Shown here one piece after another: positions 23,040 to 34,463 of a stretch of 64,000 nucleotides of DNA. The notes beneath the pieces are model-generated. The model made no database searches and was not told the DNA's origin. It saw only the letters and a list, made by a program, of their open reading frames with translations. The stretch is from Boletus sp. NGJ (lineage: Eukaryota; Basidiomycota; Agaricomycetes; Boletales; Boletaceae), in NCBI GenBank assembly GCA_019096195.1, contig JAGTXK010000055.1, positions 1,798,001 to 1,862,000 on the forward strand. Reading direction: 5' to 3'. Position 1 is the first letter of the stretch. Every line of letters begins with the position of its first letter. A program made the position numbers and the translations under genes.

Positions 23040-25105
23040 ATGGTCGCGGTGCAAGCCATTGACGAAATAGCAAACCCAAGAAAAGTCATACAGCGCATCT
23101 ACGACGACGACGACGGTGCCGGTGGCCAACGCATCCACCGTCTTCCGTCTGCAGTAACCAGACACTTTTCCGATTTATTTCTCAGTGCGAGTGACCCCTA
23201 CTCGTTAGATCAGGTTGAGATCAGTCAGCTTCTTACCAGCTTCATGCTAATTACATCCGTGTAGCTCCCATCACTCGATGTATCTCATCCTCCAGAGTCG
23301 TATACGCGTGGCACGCTTGTACGCTTCCGCGCCATGATTCAGGACACCTCGCTTCAAAACGAAATGTATCTCGCGGGGCTCAGCAATGATAGGTGTGGAG
23401 GTTGGGGAATACAACCTACGCACAATGACCACGACTCGAACTCCTTTGACCCTGACCGCCTTGGAACTGCCTCCATCTTTTGGGCAATCTCTGTGCCCGG
23501 CGAGTCTCCCTGGCGAGTTGCTGAAATCTCTCAGTTAGATTCAAGTGCGCACGCGTTGCTTCTGAGCGCTCATCATTTGACCAGCTGTGCTAGCAAGTTT
23601 CCCTGTACATCAATCCTCTCAGCCCCATAAGTTCCCCGTTCCAGGAGCACCTCACGTCGGTGTTCGTGTCAAGGTACTTTATTCCATTTTGCGTTGCGTG
23701 CTCTACTGATGCATACAAGGTATATGATAATGCTGAAGTGGAAAGCCTGCATTCGACCGATGTAGTTACCTTCGTTGGGATTACTTCGTCAGAGTCGTAT
23801 GTGATAACAAACTGACGCAGTGAATCTGGGCTTTCTGACATGCTACCCTCCAAGCCTCAGCATAGAGGATGATTCTTCACCAGAAGTTCCCGTATTGCAT
23901 GTTCTCTGTTATCAGGTAGCCTCTGCGAACCCGATTCTCACAAACATCGATGTCAGCGTGCGCACAGATCTCATAGATTGGATATCCGGCGAGGCCTTGG
24001 GCGGCGACAACGATGCCGCAGAATGGCTTCTTCTTCAGCTGGCATCAAAAGTGTTTGTAAAAAAGATAGATAGGTCCTTTGATTCGTTGTTGATCCTTGT
24101 TATAGACACACTCGTGCAATCCCGCTTCTCCCCCCTTCCTTGACAATATCGCGCTTTCCTCAGCCTTCCTCGGCCGAGTTTCCTCCGACACTCTCACACG
24201 TCCTTGAAGAGCTTCTTCCCCAGTACCTCCTTATTCCGCTTTCATTGGATCTCCTGAACAAGATTCCCTTCCTTCCTGAAAGCAAAGACGAGGATTTACA
24301 CTCCGGATATCTTCAGCTTCCCACGGGGACAGCTATCCTTTTGACCGAGACTGCAATACAAGAGGGTAAACTGCTTGAGAGAGGTATGTGACAGCTCTTT
24401 ATCTATTTCCGGACCAATAACAGTACTCAATGACAGGCATTACAAATGTCCAAGCAATTCAGGATGTGATGAACTCGCAGACGGTGGAATACATATTTCC
24501 GTTCTCAAGCAAATTCACCTTTCACACTGATATCTCCATGGTTGTAGTGAGCGAAGGAAGGAAGAGTGCATTCTTTCAGGTAATGCCGGATATAAGAATT
24601 CTGCTCCCCTCGCTATCAATGATCTTTCATTCTTACACATGCATGCAGACCAGCATTAATTTCCCTCTTCGATGCTCCGACACTACCCCTCACCTATACA
24701 AACCAAAAGATGATATTTTTCTGCCCCCTGCGGGGAAAATGGCAGTCTACCGCTCATACATTGCTGCGTGTAAGGCGGTGAGTGAGAAGGTGCAAGTAAC
24801 TGAGGAGACCTCCAAGGTAATGATAGTCATCATGACTCGATATGCTGTACAATTTCTCATGTGCATACAGCATATCCAAGACGACTTTGTCCGTCGGCGT
24901 CAGCAAGACAAGTCGGTGACTCCGGATGAACTTATACACCTTATGAAGGTCGCGAGGTCAGCACCATCTCCCTGGTAAACCTGTCGCATACATGTTGATA
25001 CTCGCAATATCAAGGCTTCTTGCAGCATCCTGGTTGCAGAACGAAGTAACGATCGATGTATGGGAAAAAGCTAAGGAGCTTGATCGGCGGAGGCAGGCGC
25101 GTTAG
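23040..25105 (+). CDS. MCMBP: MCM complex-binding protein (MCMBP/ETG1 type)
   Basis: Binds MCM subunits and supports their assembly and unloading at replication. The opening MVAVQAIDEIANPRKVIQ leads after an intron to LPSLDVSHPPE and then to the hallmark GTLVRFRAMIQD and NEMYLAGLSND. Further on: FPGAPHVGVRVK, VLHVLCYQVAS, GDNDAAEWLLLQL, ISRFPQPSSAEF, LLPQYLLIPLSLD, LQLPTGTAILLTET, QTVEYIFPFSSKFTFHTD and a C-terminal SWLQNEVTIDVWEKAKELD ending at the stop 25103-25105. Many short introns occur, including ones near 23218-23265, 23585-23635 and 24030-24150. The start sits 120 bp from the divergent CDC50 start. No catalytic motif is expected. The region 23700-23860 is where my exon path is least certain. 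Confidence 0.87.
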
Positions 25106-25381
25106 TGTAGTGTAGGGTGAGCATGACAGTAAGACGGTTGGAATGCATGGAAACTAGCGACTCACTTGCAGCTTATGCTATCAGCAACGTTCACAGAAAC
25201 CAATTTTCCAGGGATGTACACAATAAGTACTATCTGTCTCAGACTACCTCGCTGTATCACCCGTCCGAATTGAAACGCCCCATTCCGTCATATTCAAGAA
25301 CAGACTACCTGCGAAATCCTTACATTGGAGGTTCTGTTTGGATATCGATCCACTGTTGTTCGCTTCCAACGGAATTCAAGA

Positions 25382-27092
25382 ATGAGCGACAAAGTTGCTT
25401 TCACACAGGGCACACAACTATCCCTGCGGCGCGCTCCTCGGAGAGTGACGACCCTCGTCGATGGAGGGGTGTCAGTTTTCGACAGCGAGGAATTGTAAGT
25501 TGACGCATTCATGTTGATCGACGCAGTCATAGACGCGCTCCCCTGCAGTGCGTATCTAGTAAATGTAGAGTAAGTGGTCTCACCTTGATGCACTACATTA
25601 AACGCATCTTTTTCAAGCATTGGAGGTCAAGACTTCTGGGTTACCTTTGACACTGGCTCATCAGATTTGGTAGGTTTGTTCCCGGTCATGCGCGGCGATA
25701 TCCACTTACTACGCCACGCCCTTGTTAAGTGGGTTGTCTCTTCGGGTTGCACAGACGCAGACTGTCAAGGAGTCTCAACGTACTCTCCGTCGGCATCCTC
25801 TACTCTTCATCTGTCCGATACAGCTTTCAAGTTACTTTACCTCCTCGGTTCCGTGCAGGGTTCTGTAGCCACCGAAATTGTTACTCTTGGTGCCATCCAG
25901 ATAGTCTCTCAGACATTTGGTACTATAGCCGTTCAATTCAATCTGTTACCGATCGATGCTCATGCCGTCTTTCCAGCGCTAGCCGATGAAACGAATCAGC
26001 TCTACCTCGCAACCACAGGAAACTCGGGAATTCTGGGTCTCTCTTTTCCACCTGCAGCTGCAATCCGATCAACAGTGGGGACAACCCTGCTTGGAAATAT
26101 CTTCTCCCACTTGGATGAACCCGACCGTTTCTTCGCTTTTAAGCTTGGTCGAAACAGTAGCGATCCAAGCGCCATTAACTCGTCGTTCACTATCGGCACG
26201 CTTGATCCCTCCGTCGTGGATACTCCAAACGGTACCGCTCAGCTAACATACTTTCCCGTGTTCAAGACGGAATCAAGCCCTTATGATTACTGGAAACTCC
26301 CTATACTCAACCTGACTATCAATGGCCTCCTGCTACCACTGTCGCCTTCTCTCGTGCCTGGTGCACCTTCTCCAATTGGGATTCTCGACACGGGTACGAC
26401 GCTCATTCTCGGACCGACCGTGGATGTCACAGCATTTTGGGACAGCATCGGGACTGGGGGATCGACGAGGTACAATGCGCAGTCGAATCTCTGGGAAGTA
26501 CGATGTGACCGCGCGGTCGATGTTCGTTTTGCGTTGGGGCAAGGTGATGGAGGAAGAGAGTACGCAGTGCATCCCGAGGATATCACTTGGGCAGAAGGTA
26601 AGCAAAAGGATGGATGGTGCATGGGGGGTGTACAAATCAATGACGGAGTGCGTGAATGAACGCATTGCAACTGTTCCGGTGGCTTATGAGGCTAGCAGGT
26701 GAACTCGGGGGACTGGCTGCTTGGGGATGTGTTCCTGAGGGTAAGTCATCGTGACGCATTGTGCCCTTCGAGCGGACCCTGACTACAGCCAATGGTACTC
26801 TGTTCAGAACGTATACGTCGTCCACCAGGGCATGACGTCTTCGAAACCTCCACTCGTTGGACTATTGAGTCTTACTGATCCCCAAACCGCACTAACGGAC
26901 TTTCAAAACGCCCGCGGAGTAGACTCTGCGCCACCACCGTCCATACCCAACCGCACCCACTCGGACCAGTGGACGGAAGATGCGAGGATCGCTACTGCAG
27001 TGTCAGTGGTGGGCGGGTTTCTACTTGGCGGATTGATCACGGTGTGTTATAAAGTAAGAAAGAGATCGAGAAGGGCGAGAGCCAGGCGATGA
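25382..27092 (+). CDS. A1 aspartic protease with C-terminal membrane anchor
   Basis: Pepsin-family protease. Two catalytic Asp motifs are visible: VTFDTGSSDLW (split after SDL by a 62-nt intron) and GILDTGTTLI. Between them are GCTDADCQGVSTYSPSAS, YLLGSVQGSVATEIVTLG (flap region) and SGILGLSFP, all typical of basidiomycete A1 enzymes. The C-terminus has a hydrophobic segment (AVSVVGGFLLGGLITVCY) followed by a strongly basic tail (KVRKRSRRARARR), so it is a single-pass membrane protein with the enzyme outside. The ATG at 25382 is the best in-frame start I found and gives MSDKVAFTQGTQLSLRRAPR, which has no signal peptide. Either a short upstream exon encodes it and I missed it, or the signal is lost. 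Small exons lie at about 25551-25572 and 25618-25671. Confidence 0.82.
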
Positions 27093-27233
27093 ATCGACGA
27101 CGAGCGAGGAGAAGCCAGAGTGCATTGACGCGCTATCACTATTACAACGATACGGCAGGAATACAGTTCTGAACAGTTCGATGTACAAAGATTCGGAGAT
27201 AAGAAGAGTGAAAAGAGAAAGTATAGATACAGC

Positions 27234-27830
27234 TTATCCAGTGTGGATGTATCCTGGCTGGTAGTCCTTCCCATAATTCTGTGGCGCACCGACTGGAGGA
27301 GGCCCATATTGGTTTTGTCCATCAGGGTGCTGATATCCTGGCTGGGCGAGAGGAGGTGCCCACCTAGTTCGAAGAAAGGGGAAACAGAGCCAGATTGTCA
27401 ACCACCTAGTAACCCTAAAAACGCCGAGTACTTACCCTGGTTGCATCTCGGTCTGAAGCTGGCATATTCCACACATCCAGACATGCTTGGATTTGAATGG
27501 AATCAAGGGTACGAAACAGAATTCGAACCACGTGCGCGACTTGGCAGCGAACATGGAAGCTTAGTGCGTTTAGGTTAAGCGAATTTCGAAAGCACGAAGC
27601 GTACTCACCATTGTGACATCTCGGGCAGATTCTTGAGCCCTGGTTTCCATCGGGCGATACTTTAGTCGGGCAGCCAACTGTGAAGTCGGGAGTCCATTGT
27701 CAGACGACTGCGGAGATGGGGCGGGTGATATCGTGACTGACTTAGGATGGGGATACAAACTGGAAAGGCAACGTTGAGAAATGCGATTCTAGGAAAACAC
27801 GGGACGTTGATGCTCACATATAAAATCCAT
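27234..27830 (-). CDS. Small zinc-ribbon protein, 117 aa, five exons
   Basis: Resembles a small fungal zinc-ribbon family (Pfam zinc_ribbon_15 type, from memory); its function is unknown. Exons: 27830-27818 (13 nt), 27759-27742 (18 nt), 27677-27609 (69), 27559-27436 (124), 27363-27234 (130), total 354 nt, 117 residues. The protein starts MDFIFCIPILIGCPTKVSPD, continues SRICPRCHNASMFAAKSRTW and FEFCFVPLIPFKSKHVWMCG, then ICQLQ, and ends in a Pro/Gly/Tyr-rich tail (QYGPPPVGAPQNYGKDYQ). The GCPT, CPRC and CGIC cysteines are the expected zinc ligands, and the hydrophobic FVPLIPFKSKH between them is characteristic. All splice sites are GT-AG. Its stop is convergent with the aspartic protease stop 142 bp away. 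Confidence 0.82.
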
Positions 27831-28139
27831 TGAACCTGAATCCGAAGGCCTGATGGGAGAGTAGGGGAGAGTGTTGCCTGGAGATTCCCACGGGGCCAGT
27901 GCTTCTTTGATCGTCCCAAATCAGGCATGTTCCAGTGGAACGTCTTCAATATGTCACATGTACTTTACACCACGGCTGTTAAACTTCGACATCTACAACA
28001 TTTCAACGGAAGACGTGTTGACATCAACGAGACAAGTGATTCCACCAATTACAGATGCTCTGTGCGCCTTTAGATATTACCGTGACCCACCTTTGAATGT
28101 CGACGCTCTCCACAAAGATAAATACTGGGTAGTAACGAT
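27831..28139. other. Intergenic, no gene seen
   Basis: About 310 bases separate the zinc-ribbon start and the stop of the next minus-strand gene. A minus-strand open frame overlaps here but belongs to no recognisable protein. Probably the promoter of the zinc-ribbon gene. Confidence 0.5.
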
Positions 28140-28694
28140 CTAAATTCTCGAAGAACCTGCTCTACGATGTCGAGGTGTTGAAGTGGACGAAAACTCCAGA
28201 GAACGACGGGACATTGGAGGGTCTACATGAGCTTGAGCGAGATGAAGTTGCGATTCCATTCGTTCGCGTACGCCGTGTTCATGTCTATCGCTCCAAAGTG
28301 TGCCGACACTCGCACGGAAGCGATCGAACACCGAGCACTGTTCAGCTTCAGTCGTAGCAGGGACAGGGGTAAGAGCAGCGGTCAGGTTTCGGAGGTGTAT
28401 GATCTTGGCTGCGATACGAGTCCCGTGTTGCTCTACACCTTCCTCGCACTGAAGTGGGCCATCGCTCAACAGCGAGCACTGCGATGTGGACAGCGCGAGA
28501 CATCTTCGGGCCATTGCGAGATGATCGTCGATACTTGCTTGTCGTGCTCCGAGACCCTGCATGGCGGTCGCCGCCAACCCTAGATGTTTCCTTCGCGTGG
28601 GTCGAATATCGTCGGCTGCGCTGCGCTGCCTGTTACTTTTAAGAGCGGCTTCAACGTGAAGTGGATCAAACTTGTGCCTCCCGAGTCTCGACAC
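28140..28694 (-). CDS. Hypothetical intronless protein, 184 aa
   Basis: I do not recognise the family. One uninterrupted frame from MSRLGRHKFDPLHVEAALKS to the stop at 28140 encodes 184 residues, unusual here because neighbouring genes are intron-rich. It has an Arg-rich first third (RQRSAADDIRPTRRKH), a predicted-helical middle (SIDDHLAMARRCLAL; RIAAKIIHLRNLTAALT) and a basic, Ser/Arg-rich C-terminus (TSTPRHRRAGSSRI). No membrane segment or catalytic motif is visible. Length and composition favour a real gene over chance, but nothing confirms expression. A lineage-specific orphan or a chance frame are both possible. Confidence 0.45.
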   Translation of the reverse strand: MSRLGRHKFDPLHVEAALKSNRQRSAADDIRPTRRKHLGLAATAMQGLGARQASIDDHLAMARRCLALSTSQCSLLSDGPLQCEEGVEQHGTRIAAKIIHLRNLTAALTPVPATTEAEQCSVFDRFRASVGTLWSDRHEHGVRERMESQLHLAQAHVDPPMSRRSLEFSSTSTPRHRRAGSSRI

Positions 28695-29321
28695 CCAGGC
28701 GAAAGGTATTATGCTACAAGAGCTAGCGTTTGGAGCGTGAGGGTTGAAATTTTGAAACGCTAGCCCATGCGACTAGTTGGCCGGTAACAGAATACCAACA
28801 CAAACTCAGCAACCATCCCAACCATTATCATCATTTGTCCCTTGCCAACTCCGACTGCAGCCAGATTTATCAGCATGTAGGAAAACGCCCAGGCAAACCT
28901 ACTAATAAAAAGGTAATTGTCTTTTTTCTGGACTGGCAACGTTATGGTTCACCCCGCAGGTACGCTTGGTAGCACTGTGCAGGCCAGTGTGGATGGAGAG
29001 AGATAACGAGGTCCGAGACACTCTTGAAGTCTCGGGCAGTCACATGCCGTACGCACATTGTCCCCGCTGTCAGCTGTTGGATCACTGACTTTCCAGTTGG
29101 TCAGCCTTGGTGACTACCCCTGCGACGCTCATGGAGCGCGCTAATGTCTTCTTTGGGCTGAAGCCCACGCCCAGCGTGCGCTGACAACCGTTTGGGGGAC
29201 AGCGCACACAGCCACTTGGACGCCCTTTAAGTTCCGAGTCGCCTCCAGATTTATTCCCAAGCCCCGCTTGATCTTTATCCGTCACAGTCGTGAAGTTACC
29301 CCGTCTGTATCGTCGCGAGAG
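28695..29321. other. Divergent intergenic region, no gene seen
   Basis: About 630 bases between the orphan gene start and the penta-EF-hand start. No frame resembles a protein. It contains an inverted-repeat-like pair around 28722-28766 (agctagcgtttgg and gaaacgctagccc), which could be a hairpin or a transcription-factor palindrome. Confidence 0.45.
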
Positions 29322-30326
29322 ATGTCCTATTATAGTGACTCCAGCCATATCCACCGTTCCCATTCTCATTCCTATCCTCGCCATCCTGGTTCAGCGTATC
29401 CACCACCAGGTCTCCCAGTTGAAGCTGACCCCCAGCTGTGGCAGTACTTCACTGCAGTAGATACCAATAGATCTGGCGCTCTGAGCGTCACCGAATTGCA
29501 GAATGCCCTCATCAACGGTATAGATTATTCCATTGTTCCTAAATCTACCTGATCGTGTCCCATTACATCAGGAAACTGGTCTAGTAACTTAATCATCGCT
29601 CGTCTTACTGATTTTTCATGCCTGTTTTTAAAGAATTCGATCTGGATACGGTCAAAATGCTTATGAACATTTTTGTAAGTTAATGATTCAATGAAATCTC
29701 GCCTGGCAGTAGCTCAAAAAATTTCAGGATTCCGATCGCAACGGCACCATTGGGTTCAATGGTAAGCGTTTCTACGCTCCAGTTTTCATCTACAGATTCT
29801 AATTCAGGTGACAGATTTTACTCGACTATGGCAATATATTGCAGAGTGGCAACGTGTCTTCAGGCACTTTGACAGAGATCACTCGGGAACCATCGAGAGA
29901 CGAGAGTTATCGGATGCCATGCGCAACTTTGGATACAATCTTTCGCCTGCTCTCCTCAACTTATTGGAGCATAAATACGGTAATTTGCATGGTTGATTTC
30001 CGATTCATCAACTCGATTCATCTTCACTCGTCTCCAGCTTCTACGACAGTTTCTACGTATGGGTCACCCCTCGGAATCACGTTCGATCGATTTGTCAGAG
30101 CGTGTGTTACAGTCAAAACACTTACCGAAGCCTTCCAGAGGTTTACCCTTCCACCTTCATAAGTTTAAGTAGCTAATATCTTGCTAAAGATTTGACAGTA
30201 ACCACGATGGTTGGGCACGTTTCAGCTATGAAGATTTCATGAAGGTAATTGATACAGCTATATAGTGTTCTTCAAACTTGCACGTAACTGATTGTGTTAC
30301 TCCAGGTCACTCTCATGGCCCCTTGA
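29322..30326 (+). CDS. PEF1: Penta-EF-hand calcium-binding protein
   Basis: Calcium-sensing protein of the ALG-2/sorcin/peflin group; the yeast relative Pef1 acts at the bud and in calcium stress. The N-terminus is short and Pro/Tyr/His/Ser-rich (MSYYSDSSHIHRSHSHSYP), as in the family. EF-hand 1 is FTAVDTNRSGALSVTELQ, EF-hand 2 IFDSDRNGTIGFN, EF-hand 3 FRHFDRDHSGTIERREL. A fourth is degenerate (around GITFDRFVRACV), and the fifth is built from NHDGWARFSYEDFM. Introns fall near 29518-29636, 29672-29727, 29763-29808, 29981-30035, 30140-30197 and 30245-30305. The last exon encodes only VTLMAP and the stop at 30324-30326. No other start is near. Confidence 0.88.
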
Positions 30327-31291
30327 ATCAAGTCATGACCCTCAGGAATGTACAAAGCACATGTAGGAATAGGCGTCTTTGTCAGCTCTTGGCTGCAAAT
30401 ACGTTCAATGGTTTCTCTTCGTCGTAACCCTGTACCAATATAGCAGCTGCCTAGAGTGTACCGTACTCTTCGCCCCCGAGACATGTCAAGGGTGCTGAAT
30501 CTATGATAGGTAGCATGAAGGCGGGAACTGAGTATTGCTTCGAACCTCGCTTGGAGTTTACCGGATGGTACACACGGATGTTGGGTCCTTTTGGTTGCGG
30601 AACGCGTTCCCAGACCCACGGACTTCATGGCTAGCGTCGGAAGCGAGTGGGGCTATTGTACTATGTACATAGTACTACTAGGCTTTCCCCTACCCGAAAT
30701 CGGTGTCACCCGAAGCTAAACTCTATAGAGCAAACGACCTTGGACCGGTAAAAGATTACAAGAGATGTGTCGACTACTATGGGCAGATAAACTAGTAACA
30801 GCCTTATCGAGCGATATATATTCTAGCATCGCGCCTTTGATAAGTTGCCAGTCCTGGTCTCGCCTTGGACCACGGAATTGGTCGCCAAGCCTGAAGCTTG
30901 AAGTTCGCTTAGCATCCGGTGGTATTATCAGTGGCACACTTGACAAACAATGCGCCGGGGCCACTGGCACGGCCGTTGTTCGGACACTTTGGGTTACATA
31001 ACAGGGCTGAATGTCGTGGCAGGACGATACAGTCTATTCCCATGAGAAACGCACTTGGGAAACTTTTAAGCTGAAATACTTGCGATCGCTGATCAAGGCG
31101 ACGTGGCGCGATGATCGATCTGACATCGTCTAGCGAGAGGTCTCAGGAGGTGTGATCCGGAAGTCGACTTGGTGGAGAAGAGAGAGATCGTTTGCACTTG
31201 TGTACAATCCCTACAACCCACTGGAAAACAGCCGCGACCCTCGCGACATAATATGTAGGCAAAAAGCTACGTTCATCCAAGGACCAACCGG
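30327..31291. other. Convergent intergenic region, no gene supported
   Basis: Almost 1 kb between the stops of the penta-EF-hand gene and the phosphoglucomutase gene. Several frames of 60-120 codons exist on both strands but are low in plausibility, with no recognisable motif and no splice pattern joining them. I see no repeat or transposon end. Confidence 0.5.
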
Positions 31292-34197
31292 TCAGGGCCG
31301 ACCGAGATCATTCTCGGATGCCTTCATCCACTCGTTTGCTAAATGCTCTACGACGCGGGGTAGAATGGTTGACACCTGTTTCGGGTCACTGCCGCTGCCT
31401 TCCAGGTAGTATTTTATCTTTTTTAAAAGCTAGATTCAGTACCTTTTGTCGGTACAACATCGTGACCATACCTTGGGTTCTGTTCCACTCGTTCTAAAAA
31501 AAAGACGTTAGTGAGTGCTCACAGCAACACGTGGAATGAACCTTATAGTCAGCACTATGCTAACATTTGCGGATTTTGCTCTGAATTGGATCATGTGGCC
31601 TGAGGATAATGGCAGCCTCAATGCATACGTCGGAGCGTTTGTGCTATCATATCCATGCTCAACTGTCAGATCGATAACACTGGTAACAGTCAACTCGACT
31701 ATCGAGCGGGGGTATCGTTTCGTTAAGGGGTGCAGCTGTGAAGGAGTGTCACTTCGTAGCACTGGTTGCTTTAACAAAGACGTGCCGTTTCCTCAAATGT
31801 GCGGAGCCCCCCAAAGATCTTGTCAATCTTGACCGCATCTGAACAAATGAAATAACTATTTCTGGTCTACACACCATCGGTCACTCCAGCGCTCAAACTG
31901 TGGGGAGTGACGCACCTCGAAATAACCATATCTAGAGAGTTCTTATTGATCTAGCGTAGAGATGGGACCAAGTTAAAATACACACTTTTCGTAAAGTCCC
32001 GTTAGATAGTTCTGAACCGTCAAGCCTTGAGTGTGTAGTTCGATCGCCATCTCTGCAAACATAAACTTTATCTGCCCGTGAGCTGTGGGACTTCATTAGT
32101 GCACTTGCGCTCACGGTGGCAGCTATTCCGTCCTTGTCGCGTATCTCAGAACCGAACATGAAACCGATAGCTTCCTCGTATCCAAAGAGAACCTCATAAC
32201 CAGCTCGCTCGAGGTCCAGTGCAGTATTTCCAATGAATTTAAATCCTGTGGGATTACTCTAATAAATTTCCCGAGGCTGTATTTGGGAGACCCACCAGTC
32301 AGGCAGTCCACAAACTTGAAACCCTCGCGATGTGCCATTGCCTCGACCATTTTTGAGCTTACCGTAGAGGCTACCATCGCTAGTTTATCTGGAACGCAGT
32401 AAATGTCCTGGTCGAGTGTACTAAACAAAGTAACTTGCCCAATGGTTTTCCAGATTCTTTGTATCTTGCTAAGACACGGCTAGCAAACAAGGCTCCCAGT
32501 TGATCACCAGTGAATGTTGTAAAGATCCCGTCGGTACTAGGTCATCAATGTGAATATGTATGCCTGATTCCGAGACAAAGAGGGTCACCCTTTTTCCGCA
32601 GCCGAGAATCGATCAGAATCGGGATCCTGCGCTAGCACATAATCTGCACCTGTACGAATAGCTGTTGAAATTGCGCACTCCTTTATGACGCCACGGAGGG
32701 AAGTAAGGAGGAAATTTAAGAATCTGGTATAAGCTCACCAAAGCCCCTACAATAGCTCTGTCGTAAGCTCATCGTAGCTACACGTATTCCATACCTTTTT
32801 CCTCTGGATTTGGAAATCGAACTGTTGGAAAGTTGGGGTCTGGGACTTTCTGCTCTTCTACAGCGATATACGGTTTAAAGCCAGCGCGTTTGAACACTTC
32901 AGATGCGAAAGCATCACTAACGCCGTGCATTGAGGTGTTCACAAATTTGATAGGAGTAACATCGACGCGAAGCCTGTGCGTGCTATAGCTGCTCGAACGT
33001 AGCAATAACATTCGGCCACGAACCTGGGGTTTGCCATGCCACGGATTAGAGTGAAATAGCTTTCTTTCATCTCATTCGTGGGGTCATAACAAAGTGAGGA
33101 TGCGTAAACATCGAGCCCATGCTGTATTCTTGGTTCTAGGTTGTCCAGAATAGCTTGAGCGATACTCGTATCATGAGGTTTGATAATCTGAAGGGGCCTG
33201 GCTTAAATTTATACGCGTGACACTGACCTAGACCAACCTACCTGGACGGCATTTTCCCAATAGACCTGTGTGCACGTGTAAGGAAAGTAGAACTATGATT
33301 TTAAAACACACACTTTGTAGCCATTGTCATCCTTACAAGAGACTAGGTCATAAACTTGGCAGAACATTATAATGTAACGGATACCTTCGGGTTGTGGCTC
33401 GCTGCAGACGCACTGAATTTAGGGCCAGAATGAACGTGAACCAAATTACACACCAGTGATCATTACCCCGCAACCTGCATTCAGTTTCTTTACTGAAAAA
33501 GGTACACTTACGAAAGTGTTATACATGCTTCCCGCGAAACACGACAAAGAAGGGACTCACAGAGGAGTGTGAACCAAGCCATTCAAAAGAAAAACTTTGA
33601 CATTGTTGGAAAGAAACACCGCTGCTGTGAGGTATGCCCAGTCTGCTGAATTGTGTCGATGGTCATGACCGATCACGACACCGCGCGAGGTAGCATCAGC
33701 GATATTTTTCAACAGGTGCGCGCAAAGTCCCTGACGATAACCCGCTTTGAACTACATAACCCTGTGTGGAGTTCATAGGTGCTTACCTGAGATGCCTGAA
33801 TGACGGTCAAGTCATTCATTCTCGCCCACCCAGCTTCCATTTTTCCTCGGAGCCCTTGGGGCTTGGCGTTGGCGAGTAGCGGCAATGGACATCGATGGTT
33901 GACTCACCCGCAGTTCCAAACTCTATGCGCGTCCTTGCGGTGATCGAATGATGGAATGTAATCATCGTAGTGATCGTTAGACATGGCTCATTACCATCTA
34001 GTTTTTCTGGCAAGTACCTCATCCTTTTCTCCAATTCATCCATGTTTTGTGTGTCCCATAGGACTTGAACTTCTCTTCTTGTTTTCTCGTTCTAGTATCC
34101 GGCCAGGCCCACTACTATTGGACTTGAGTGGGGAGAAACGAAGAGGACGTACCGGATCTAATTTGAGCCATTCCCTCACAAGATGCTCAAGTGACAT
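31292..34197 (-). CDS. PRM15: Phosphoglucomutase-2 / phosphopentomutase family
   Basis: Alpha-D-phosphohexomutase of the PGM2/Pgm3 group, moving phosphate between C1 and C6 of hexoses or C1 and C5 of pentoses. Spliced sequence begins MSLEHLVREWLKLDPNEKTR, then RIEFGTAGLRGKMEAGWAR (substrate loop), VVIGHDHRHNSADWA, the catalytic-Ser loop ITASHNPKDDNGYK and VTPIKFVNTSMHGVSDAF. These are followed by the metal-binding DPDSDR region (32580-32640), FTGDQLGALFASR, FKFIGNTALDLE, GYEEAIGFMFGSE, RTSGTEPKIKYYLEGSGSD (phosphate-binding loop) and a helical end (VVEHLANEWMKASEND). About 18 introns are present. Two exons are tiny: 33385-33401 (17 nt, the Ser loop) and 31916-31931 (16 nt, YGYFE). Splicing at 31730-31790 is unresolved. 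Confidence 0.88.
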
Positions 34198-34463
34198 GAT
34201 TACTACCCTGTAACGGATTTCCTGCCAGCTTGAGGGTGATTTTTGCTCAGCTTACGTACTACTACTATGGGATGATCGATATCGATGGGGCTGATCCGGA
34301 TCTACCAATCCTACGCAACCGCCGATTGCCGAGACAACTGATAAGGTAAATCTGAGGTTACACAAACGACTATTCATATACATACATCCACTCAAAAGGT
34401 ACGAAAGTACAGTACAACGCATCCTACGACGGTGTTGCCGTGTACAACGGTATAAAGCAACGG

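Noticed and set aside
26287-26670. Minus-strand frames of 110-127 codons inside the aspartic protease
   Set aside because: They are shadows of the conserved protease exon that carries the DTGT motif.
30272-31000. Frames of 75-118 codons on both strands downstream of PEF1
   Set aside because: They show no motif, no splice connection and conflicting strands; part overlaps the real last exon of PEF1.
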